Source: Clostridiales bacterium
GTDB lineage: Bacteria > Bacillota > Clostridia > Peptostreptococcales > Anaerovoracaceae
Length of the DNA stretch: 7,126 bases
NCBI GenBank assembly: GCA_012735285.1
Contig: JAAYHT010000231.1
Coordinates: 1 to 7,126 of the forward strand
Reading direction: 5' to 3'
A program made the position numbers and the translations under genes. Below are positions 1 to 5,744 of the stretch, piece by piece. The notes beneath the pieces were generated by a model. That model was not told the origin of the DNA, searched no databases, and saw only the letters and a program-made list of their open reading frames with translations. Numbering within the stretch: position 1 is the first letter of the stretch; the number at the start of each line of letters is the position of its first letter.

Positions 1-43
1 CAAAATGGAAACGAAAAAATGGGCTACTACCACCGTTTATTAA
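1..43 (+). CDS. Possible C-terminal tail of a convergent plus-strand gene (partial)
   Basis: Frame 2 of the plus strand is open from the window edge and ends at TAA (41-43), giving a tail ending KKWATTTVY. The only support is context: a bidirectional terminator follows about 30 bases later and a second plus-strand terminator after that, which implies a transcript arriving from the left. Thirteen codons are too few to recognise a family. The other two plus frames stay open through the terminator region and are less plausible. This may be non-coding. Confidence 0.2.
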   Translation, partial: KMETKKWATTTVY

Positions 44-71
44 TCAAATCAGAAAATTTCTTTATCAAATT

Positions 72-112
72 AAAAAAGGTGTTGGAGTTTTTAATGTTCC
101 AGCACCTTTTTT
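72..112. terminator. Bidirectional intrinsic terminator between convergent transcripts
   Basis: A six-A run (72-77) leads into GGTGTTGGA (78-86), a loop of about 11 bases, TCCAGCACC (98-106) and a six-T run (107-112). The arms pair over nine positions with one G-T type pair, and the A and T runs extend the stem. Because an A run precedes and a T run follows, either transcript would carry a GC-containing hairpin followed by a U tract. It would end the minus-strand operon about 50 bases beyond the ferredoxin stop, and any plus-strand gene from the left. Confidence 0.85.
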
Positions 113-124
113 GTCTACAGTCTG

Positions 125-151
125 AGCCTCTGCAAAATGCAGAGGCTTTTT
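125..151 (+). terminator. Second intrinsic terminator, plus-strand orientation
   Basis: AGCCTCTGC (125-133) and GCAGAGGCT (139-147) form a perfect 9-bp stem with a five-base AAAAT loop. The T run 147-151 follows on the plus strand. In the minus direction there is no T tract after the stem, so this hairpin acts mainly on transcripts from the left and insulates the ferredoxin gene from antisense reading. In the minus-strand mRNA it could still form a 3' hairpin upstream of the main terminator. Confidence 0.7.
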
Positions 152-159
152 ATGTATCT

Positions 160-672
160 TTATTTGTCAAACGCCATATAAGCTAAAAGCTTGGCCTTTT
201 TATACTTTTGTTCATTCTCATACTCTTCCTTTGTCACTAATTGAATTGCATCATACGGACATACCCTTACGCAGGCCGGTTCCAGACCAAATCGTACTCT
301 ATCGATGCAACCGTCACACTTAACCATCTTGCCTTCTTTATCGTAACAGGGTGCGGCAAAAGGACAGGCCATTGCGCAGCTGTGACATCCAATACAGTTA
401 CTATTATCATAAACAGTAAAGCCTGTTTCTATATCCTTTTTCAAACAGCCCGTTGGACAGCTATTTATACAAGGAGCGTCCTCACAGTGCATACATGCCA
501 TCGTCAAGTAAGAAAAAGGCGAATCATTATCGCATCCCTGCTCAACTGTAAAGCAAACTCTGAATGGCGTATCCCCTTCATCGAGCTGTATATCTTTTTG
601 ATCCATGCATGCAATTGCACATGAACTGCAACCGATACATCTTGTTGTATCTAATATAAATATTTTGCTCAT
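160..672 (-). CDS. DmsB/PhsB/NrfC-like 4x[4Fe-4S] electron-transfer subunit
   Basis: Encodes a 170-residue ferredoxin-type protein that probably wires the adjacent molybdopterin subunit to its electron partner. Sixteen cysteines match the four-cluster pattern of this family: C12-x2-C15-x2-C18-x3-C22; C60-x2-C63-x4-C68-x3-C72; C93-x2-C96-x2-C99-x3-C103; C119-x2-C122-x11-C134-x3-C138. No signal peptide or membrane segment is visible, so it should be cytoplasmic. Length fits the shorter DmsB-like proteins. The start is set at the MSKIF methionine: GGAGGTG lies 5 bases upstream, whereas the alternative start 30 bases further upstream would put this site inside the coding region and overlap the preceding gene. 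The start is 2 bases after the molybdopterin gene's stop, so translation is probably coupled. Extra cysteines C40, C47, C76 and C109 lie outside the canonical ligands. The family call is firm; the partner is inferred from adjacency. Confidence 0.93.
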   Translation of the reverse strand: MSKIFILDTTRCIGCSSCAIACMDQKDIQLDEGDTPFRVCFTVEQGCDNDSPFSYLTMACMHCEDAPCINSCPTGCLKKDIETGFTVYDNSNCIGCHSCAMACPFAAPCYDKEGKMVKCDGCIDRVRFGLEPACVRVCPYDAIQLVTKEEYENEQKYKKAKLLAYMAFDK

Positions 673-674
673 AA

Positions 675-2801
675 TTACACCTCCGCCTTTTCGATACGGC
701 AACGGATTTGCTTAAATCCTGGAAAGCCGGAATATGGATCTAGATGATCCCGAGGTATAATCTCATTTATATTGGCCTCTTTATATCCGTGGTATATGTT
801 GACTTCACCAGGAGCAGATATAGCACTAATATTGGCCTTAACCTTGATCCTGCCTATACGTGTAACAATATATATGTCATCACCTTGAACAATACCGAGA
901 TGCTCAGCATCTTTTGGGTTTATGTCCGCTGCTGGCTCGGGTCTTAGGCTACGGAGCCAAGGTACGTCATGTAAGCGCGAATGAACGGCATTAGTAATAC
1001 GTCCGCCGGTTATAAGGGCCATGTCGAGGTCTTCCGTTTCAGGACAGTCAAAGCCATCTTCGAAAACAGGAAGGGGATTCATACCATGAGAATCTTTATA
1101 CTTAGCGATTGCTTCGCTATAGAATTCTATCTTACCGCTAGGTGTGTTTATGGGACCCTTTAAATAATCTGGTGGACTCTCCACTGGGATCTTAATGAGA
1201 GTACCAACTGCCTTTACTTCATCAAGGTCTACCTCTAGATCTTTGTAAATATATTTGACACAGGCGTCATATCCGGAACACAATAGTTCATCATCTATAT
1301 TTAATGCTTGTGCTACCCAAGTTATTATTTCAACATCGTCAAGGCTTTCATAAAGCGGTTCAATTGCTGGTGTTGTGTAAACTATATAACCTGGGTTGTA
1401 GCATTTTACCTCACTACGCTCAAAAGACGTACAAGCTGGTAAGACAATGTCTGCGTGTTTACAAAAGTCTGTCCAAAAGATATCTGTCGCAACAACAAAT
1501 TCCATGTCCTTTGCCATCTCGAGTAGCAAAGATGATTGAGGATACATTCTGTTGTTAACTCCATGAGCGTATATTGCCTTAATAGGATATGGGTCCTTAG
1601 TTTGCCAGTGACGCAATAGATCCATTCCTTGAGCTTCGTCAACCATTTCAGACCAAATAGGAAATCTATCAGACCCTATTTTAGGCCTAGCATTTTTGGG
1701 AAACCGTTCTTGCCTAAATTCCTCCTCAAGGGTTTTGAACCCCGCTAACATATCGACAAAGGTCTCAAATGTAGGTAGGAATGTGCCAGGCTTGGCAACA
1801 TTACCAGTAAGGGCATTCAGGCAAATAACCGCTCTGTGAGTTGTTATTCCATTTGAATGATGACATAAGCCGTTACTTGGTATGACAACAGCCTTCTTCG
1901 CCGTTCCGATAAGCCTTGCCAGCTCCATAATATCCTTAGCAGGTACGCCTGTTATACGCTCTGCCTCATCAAGGCTGTATGTCATCAACATATCTTTGTA
2001 TTCTTTAAAACCATGGGTATAGGATTCGATAAAATCCATATCAGCCCAGCCCTTTTCAACTATGAGCCGTGCTACAGTATTAGCTAAGTATCCATCGGTG
2101 CCCACGCGGGGACGAATGTACAAATCTGCACATTGAACTGCAGTAGGTGTACGGCGGGGATCTATAATTACAACCTTGCCCCCCTGTTCCTTATACTTAT
2201 AGTAATTGCGACCCATTGGATAGGCGCTGACAAGGGGATTGCAACTCCAACCAACGAGAACATCAGGCATGTTAGCTATATCCGGTCGCATCTCGACACC
2301 ATATGTTAGTTTCCAGCTCATTACCTCTGCACGATGGCAGGTGCTCGATTCTGTAATATAGTTAGGACTTCCAAAGGAATAAGCGAGACGTTCTAACCAG
2401 GGACGATACCACTTTGGATAACCTGTCATAAAAACAACAGACTCTGCACCGTATTTTGCCTTTGTTTTATTCAATCCTTCGCTTATGGCTTTAATAGCTT
2501 GATCCCATGAGATCGGTTCATATTCCCCATCTCCACGGTTACCCACTCTGCGCATAGGTGTACGTATACGATCCTCACGATATATGTACTGGCGATTGGC
2601 AGCTCCTTTTGTGCATAAAGCCCCGTTATTTGTAGGAAAGCCGTCAGTCCCCTCTACCTTTATGACAACTCCATCTTTGACATAAGCATCCACTCCACAC
2701 TGAGGTCCAGGTGTGCAGATATCACATATGGTGCGCTTGATTTCGATGCCGGTCTCTTCAGATGGAATTTTTGCTCTCAGCATTCTATCTAGTGTATTCA
2801 T
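675..2801 (-). CDS. Molybdopterin-dependent oxidoreductase, DMSO reductase superfamily, catalytic subunit
   Basis: A 708-residue Mo/W-bis-MGD enzyme catalysing an unidentified redox reaction. Domains: an N-terminal [4Fe-4S] segment with C26-x2-C29-x5-C35-x27-C63 followed by K65 (the C-x-K-G motif placed between cluster and pterin in this superfamily); the molybdopterin core with SSTCH at 152-156, where C155 is the likely metal ligand; IDPRRT at 213-218; DIVLPA at 451-456; TPSGKIEFYSE at 553-563; and a C-terminal dinucleotide-binding domain, about 593-703, ending in DPYSGFPGFK. There is no twin-arginine signal, so the enzyme is cytoplasmic, unlike DmsA, PsrA or ArrA. It lies between an FAD oxidoreductase and a four-cluster ferredoxin. 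Length is near that of acetylene hydratase (a non-redox member), but the ferredoxin partner argues for redox chemistry. Reductive dehydroxylase, hydroxylase, transhydroxylase-like and dehydrogenase roles all remain open. Superfamily certain, substrate unknown. Confidence 0.95.
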   Translation of the reverse strand: MNTLDRMLRAKIPSEETGIEIKRTICDICTPGPQCGVDAYVKDGVVIKVEGTDGFPTNNGALCTKGAANRQYIYREDRIRTPMRRVGNRGDGEYEPISWDQAIKAISEGLNKTKAKYGAESVVFMTGYPKWYRPWLERLAYSFGSPNYITESSTCHRAEVMSWKLTYGVEMRPDIANMPDVLVGWSCNPLVSAYPMGRNYYKYKEQGGKVVIIDPRRTPTAVQCADLYIRPRVGTDGYLANTVARLIVEKGWADMDFIESYTHGFKEYKDMLMTYSLDEAERITGVPAKDIMELARLIGTAKKAVVIPSNGLCHHSNGITTHRAVICLNALTGNVAKPGTFLPTFETFVDMLAGFKTLEEEFRQERFPKNARPKIGSDRFPIWSEMVDEAQGMDLLRHWQTKDPYPIKAIYAHGVNNRMYPQSSLLLEMAKDMEFVVATDIFWTDFCKHADIVLPACTSFERSEVKCYNPGYIVYTTPAIEPLYESLDDVEIITWVAQALNIDDELLCSGYDACVKYIYKDLEVDLDEVKAVGTLIKIPVESPPDYLKGPINTPSGKIEFYSEAIAKYKDSHGMNPLPVFEDGFDCPETEDLDMALITGGRITNAVHSRLHDVPWLRSLRPEPAADINPKDAEHLGIVQGDDIYIVTRIGRIKVKANISAISAPGEVNIYHGYKEANINEIIPRDHLDPYSGFPGFKQIRCRIEKAEV
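678..684 (-). promoter_or_regulatory. Ribosome binding site of the ferredoxin gene, inside the upstream gene
   Basis: Minus-strand GGAGGTG lies 5 bases before the ATG at 672 and within the last codons of the molybdopterin gene. It decides the start of the ferredoxin subunit and implies that ribosomes finishing the catalytic subunit can reinitiate directly, a common way to balance subunit amounts. Confidence 0.75.
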
Positions 2802-2804
2802 TTT

Positions 2805-4070
2805 TTATATCTCGCCTCCTATGAGCTTAATAAATTCCCAGCTCAAACCTTGGTTTGCTAATAGGCCCTGCTGTGCTATGGATAGCTTCCGTTCTCCCCC
2901 TATTAGAAGCTTTGTCAGATGATTTTTTAAAATGCCACTAATCTTGTAATTCCCAAAGATATTGATACTATTAATCCTATCTCCCTCTAGCACTGCCTCA
3001 ATTATTAGACCTTCCTTTTTAAATGTATGGCGTTCGCCAGGAAGTGTTGGATCCCCAAGTCCAATGAAGTCCATACCCATAAAATGTGTTATATTGTGAA
3101 GTATATTTCCGTAATATACAGTTGTTTTCCCAGCCATATTCCTGCCTGCACAGGATCCCTGCGCCGCAGCATTTGCCCACAATCCTATAATTTGTGTCTT
3201 GCCTGTCTGAAGGTTTATTCCCTCACAGCAATCTCCAGCAGCATATATGCCAGGGCAAGTAGTTTGCATATGCATATCTACAACAATTCCTCGATTTACT
3301 TTCACAGGGCTATCTTCGACAACTTTTGTATTAGCCACAAGCTCCACATTAGCACTAGTGCCAATACAAAGGCAAACTATATCGGACTCTAAGAGATTTC
3401 CGTCTCCAAGAACAACCCCTTCTTTAGTTATAGTTGAAACTTGTGCTCCGAATAAAAACTTTATCCCCTGCTTCTCCAGCCTTTGTTGAATTACCTTAGC
3501 AACACTTTCATATGCAGCTAAGGGGAACAGATAGGATGCTGCATCTACAATGGTGGTCTCTATTCCATTCTCATGTAGTAATTCAGCAACTTTTATACCA
3601 ACCATTGAGCCACCTACAACAGTTGCCCGCTTAATACCACCCTCTTCTACTTTTGTTCGCAGTCTTTGTGCATCTGCCAATGTGCGCATTAGGAAATAGT
3701 CTCCCCCTCCTTTACGGAAAGAGGGGGGAACAATTGCTCTTGCCCCCGTCGCAATTAAGATAGAATCAAAGCTATGCTTACTACCATCTTGTAGTGTAAT
3801 AGCTTTGCTTGTAGCATCCACCCAATCAACTTGAACATTATTATGAATATCTAATGACCACTGTTCCTGTATTTCTTCTAGAGTACCAAATGGAAAAACT
3901 CCATCTAGTTCCAGCTTGTTTGAAGCATAGTAGGTGCTGAGCATGGGATTGAACGGAGGTTGTCCAGTATCATTAAATACTGTTATTCGCCCCTCTGCGT
4001 CAAGTTGTCGAATGGATTTTGCCGCGTGAAAGCCTGCACATCCAAAGCCAATTATGGCGTATCTTTTCAT
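2805..4070 (-). CDS. NAD(P)H/FAD-dependent oxidoreductase, pyridine nucleotide-disulfide reductase-like fold
   Basis: A 421-residue soluble flavoprotein, likely the NADH-facing electron module of the complex with the next two genes. Visible motifs: an N-terminal FAD site G8-F-G-C-A-G13; the ATG-type motif at 108-110; a second Rossmann motif G153-G-S-M-V-G158 with D176 at the end of its second strand, which favours NAD(H) over NADP(H); and CPGIYAAGD at 272-280, the second FAD-contact motif. No C-x4-C redox disulfide is seen near the FAD site, so it is not a thiol-disulfide reductase; the resemblance is to NADH-rubredoxin reductases and the N-terminal part of NirB. The last ~100 residues form a separate C-terminal region, possibly for partner docking. 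The start at 4070 follows AGGAGG by 4 bases; an upstream TTG at 4088 has no site. The stop is 3 bases before the molybdopterin start. Electron direction (NADH oxidising or NAD+ reducing) cannot be read from sequence. Confidence 0.9.
   Translation of the reverse strand: MKRYAIIGFGCAGFHAAKSIRQLDAEGRITVFNDTGQPPFNPMLSTYYASNKLELDGVFPFGTLEEIQEQWSLDIHNNVQVDWVDATSKAITLQDGSKHSFDSILIATGARAIVPPSFRKGGGDYFLMRTLADAQRLRTKVEEGGIKRATVVGGSMVGIKVAELLHENGIETTIVDAASYLFPLAAYESVAKVIQQRLEKQGIKFLFGAQVSTITKEGVVLGDGNLLESDIVCLCIGTSANVELVANTKVVEDSPVKVNRGIVVDMHMQTTCPGIYAAGDCCEGINLQTGKTQIIGLWANAAAQGSCAGRNMAGKTTVYYGNILHNITHFMGMDFIGLGDPTLPGERHTFKKEGLIIEAVLEGDRINSINIFGNYKISGILKNHLTKLLIGGERKLSIAQQGLLANQGLSWEFIKLIGGEI
2815..2820 (-). 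promoter_or_regulatory. Widely spaced ribosome binding site of the molybdopterin gene
   Basis: A perfect AGGAGG lies in the last codons of the FAD gene, 13 bases before the ATG at 2801. This is longer than the usual 5-9 bases. No better start is evident: the next methionine is residue 7 and has no purine-rich site close upstream. A lower initiation rate, or reinitiation by ribosomes ending at the FAD stop 3 bases upstream of the start, would explain the spacing. Confidence 0.55.
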
Positions 4071-4074
4071 AGTT

Positions 4075-4080
4075 CCTCCT
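4075..4080 (-). promoter_or_regulatory. Ribosome binding site fixing the FAD gene start
   Basis: Minus-strand AGGAGG lies 4 bases before the ATG at 4070. It would fall inside the coding region if the upstream in-frame TTG at 4088 were used, so the shorter protein starting MKRYAIIG is preferred. This also places the FAD-binding strand at the very N-terminus, as usual for the fold. Confidence 0.75.
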
Positions 4081-4146
4081 ATAACCAACTATCTAAGTTG
4101 ATCCTCATTCTCCTTTATAAGCTATGTAACATAAATGAGCCGACGC

Positions 4147-4152
4147 ATTATA
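4147..4152 (-). promoter_or_regulatory. Candidate -10 element of a promoter for the FAD/Mo/Fe-S genes
   Basis: A perfect TATAAT on the minus strand, about 77 bases upstream of the FAD start codon. The best -35 match at suitable spacing is poor (TTATTA at 4169-4174), and that position touches the inner edge of the inverted repeat 4174-4227. A weak -35 next to a dyad would suit an activator-dependent promoter. The leader would be roughly 70 bases. TATAAT is not rare in AT-rich intergenic DNA, so this is only a candidate. Confidence 0.4.
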
Positions 4153-4173
4153 TATGATTCTTTATTTTTAATA

Positions 4174-4227
4174 AGCAACTACTATCTGCGAAAATCAAGT
4201 TAATCTACTCTGCAGATAGTAGCTGCT
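4174..4227. repeat. Long inverted repeat between the MmgE/PrpD and FAD genes
   Basis: Arms 4174-4190 and 4211-4227 are 17 bases each, matching at 15 Watson-Crick positions. In minus-strand RNA the A/C mismatch at 4178/4223 becomes a U-G wobble, giving a 16-bp stem with a loop of about 22 bases. The core is CTACTATCTGC (4179-4189) against GCAGATAGTAG (4212-4222). A third, shortened copy, CTACTCTGC (4205-4213), lies in the loop in direct orientation. No U run follows on either strand, so it is not a standard terminator. It could be a multi-site operator, an mRNA processing or stabilising hairpin, or a weak attenuator. It fills most of the otherwise gene-free stretch 4071-4281. Confidence 0.75.
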
Positions 4228-4281
4228 AATGTTAGGTTGCGGCGGCTCTGAGGAGAAGGCTAGATTGAGATTTAAAAATTT

Positions 4282-5697
4282 TTATCTATGTAATAGCTCC
4301 GCTACTTCTGCCATGTCAGCGCAATCTTCCACATTTGCTAATAGATCGAGAGTTTTCTCTAATCTTTCGCCAGACATACAAGCTGAAGCTTGTATACGGA
4401 AACGATCTTTAAATTGTTCTTCATTCATCATATTTCCTGGATGTCCCAGATGTTTTTCCATAGTTTCTGAGTATTCTCTGCCATCATTAGTTTTTATTGT
4501 AACGGTAATCACTGGATGACGGCCTTTTTGGAAGTTTTTAAAGGCTGATGGCATGAGTATCGGATCACTTGGTCCTGATTTAACCTTAGCCGCAATTGCC
4601 AGCAGTTCCTTATCTTTCAATCTTTCTTCACGTAACCATCTGGAGCTTGGAACTGGGTCAAGAATATAGCTTGCCAGCATAAATGGCATGCTGAATTGTG
4701 CCTGAGTCAGTGATGTGTATCCTTCTGGATAATATGCCATCCTTAGATATGTAGGAGGATCTATAATTATTTCTGCAATATCATCTTTCTTAATGTTGTT
4801 TTCTGTCATTATCTTGTCGGTAAGCTCTAATGGAGTCTGTATCCACATGTTAGCAGGCCAATGCTTCAACAGCGTTTCCATTATGAGCCATCTGCTACCA
4901 AGATCTTTGGTATACCAGCTGTTAACTGGCTCACTTGTCAAGTGGTTTTCAAATGCCCATGGATCATCTAAAGCATTCATATAATTGCTTATTCCAATTT
5001 CAGCATTAAAAGCACACATTACGCCTTCCATTGAGCGGAAACCATGTTCATAATGATAGGCGTCACTCATTGCAGACTGATGGAAACTCTGTGGAATTGG
5101 ACAACTAGTAACACCAAAACCTATGGCCTGATTTATTTTATTAACATCCAGGCCCAAAAGCTTTGCAGCAGGGATAACTGCAGCAAATATCTGCCATGCT
5201 GTAAGTCCCCACCCTTTGTAATTGGGCCAATCTTCAGGAGGCTGCACAGCCATTGCTATGCGAGTATATGCTTCATAACCAGCCACAATAGCAGTTAAAA
5301 ACTCTTTTCCTGATTTATTGTAGGCCTCTGCGCATGCTAAAGCTACGGGAACAATGCCTGCTGAAGGGTGGCCTGTCCAAGCACAATCTTCCCAATCAAG
5401 GGCATCAGCCAAAGTACTATTGCAGAATACTGCACCGGGTATGCTGGTTTTACTGCCATCAATCCATAGCGTTGCAACTCCCCCTTCGCCACCACAGCGC
5501 TTTCCAAGAGTAATGGCTTTTTCAACCAAAGGTATACCATTGGCAGCCAATGACACGCCAATAGTCTGCATAGCAATCATTTTGGCTCTTTCTGTTACCT
5601 CAGGGGGTATATCCTCGTATTTGAGATCATGGATAAACTTACAAAGTTGCTCTGTGTAATTTGTTTCTTTTCCGGTATCAAATAGGTGGAAAGACAT
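4282..5697 (-). CDS. MmgE/PrpD family protein (2-methylcitrate dehydratase / cis-aconitate decarboxylase superfamily)
   Basis: A 471-residue cytoplasmic protein of full family length. Known members dehydrate 2-methylcitrate, decarboxylate cis-aconitate or epimerise iminodisuccinate, all by base chemistry next to a carboxylate. Family marks: N93-S-T-L-A-D-A-L-D101-x2-D104 followed by H110-P-S-A-G-I-V-P; GYEAYTRI at 140-147; the PAAKLLGLD helix at 176-184; HGFRSMEGVMCA at 218-229; KHWPAN at 278-283; and AQFSMPF in the second half. Oddities: the usual histidine-threonine pocket before the LLGL helix reads G-W-G-L-T (162-166), with no His, and a histidine-rich segment (H206, H215, H218) precedes HGF. 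The substrate therefore probably differs from methylcitrate or cis-aconitate. The start follows AAAGGAG by 8 bases. It lies 47 bases after the TRAP permease, probably in the same transcript, and 211 bases before the redox genes. Family certain, reaction open. Confidence 0.92.
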   Translation of the reverse strand: MSFHLFDTGKETNYTEQLCKFIHDLKYEDIPPEVTERAKMIAMQTIGVSLAANGIPLVEKAITLGKRCGGEGGVATLWIDGSKTSIPGAVFCNSTLADALDWEDCAWTGHPSAGIVPVALACAEAYNKSGKEFLTAIVAGYEAYTRIAMAVQPPEDWPNYKGWGLTAWQIFAAVIPAAKLLGLDVNKINQAIGFGVTSCPIPQSFHQSAMSDAYHYEHGFRSMEGVMCAFNAEIGISNYMNALDDPWAFENHLTSEPVNSWYTKDLGSRWLIMETLLKHWPANMWIQTPLELTDKIMTENNIKKDDIAEIIIDPPTYLRMAYYPEGYTSLTQAQFSMPFMLASYILDPVPSSRWLREERLKDKELLAIAAKVKSGPSDPILMPSAFKNFQKGRHPVITVTIKTNDGREYSETMEKHLGHPGNMMNEEQFKDRFRIQASACMSGERLEKTLDLLANVEDCADMAEVAELLHR

Positions 5698-5744
5698 AAT
5701 TTATGCTCCTTTCTAATTAAATATTAACTTTTATTACTTCCGTA

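Noticed and set aside
125..147. Hairpin as terminator of the minus-strand operon
   Set aside because: No T tract follows it in the minus direction; the hairpin at 72-112, which does have one, is the better operon terminator.
1406..1642. Minus-strand frame inside the molybdopterin gene
   Set aside because: It is a frame-shifted shadow of the catalytic subunit; the main frame is continuous with all expected motifs, so there is no sign of a frameshift.
675..2801. Assignment as acetylene hydratase
   Set aside because: Size and the N-terminal cluster are similar, but acetylene hydratase is a stand-alone non-redox enzyme, while this gene sits in a tight set with a four-cluster ferredoxin and a flavoprotein.
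675..2801. Selenocysteine formate dehydrogenase
   Set aside because: The metal-ligand position is an ordinary cysteine (C155), there is no in-frame TGA, and the surrounding S-S-T-C-H does not match the formate dehydrogenase site.
4174..4227. CRISPR repeat or standard intrinsic terminator
   Set aside because: There is one inverted pair only, with no regularly spaced direct repeats or spacers, and no T run follows the stem on either strand.
5343..5576. Second minus-strand frame inside the MmgE/PrpD gene
   Set aside because: It overlaps the core of a full-length, motif-bearing gene in another frame and has no site or family signal of its own.
4282..5697. Naming the gene prpD or cis-aconitate decarboxylase
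   Set aside because: No methylcitrate cycle genes are adjacent and pocket residues appear altered, so only the family name is supported.
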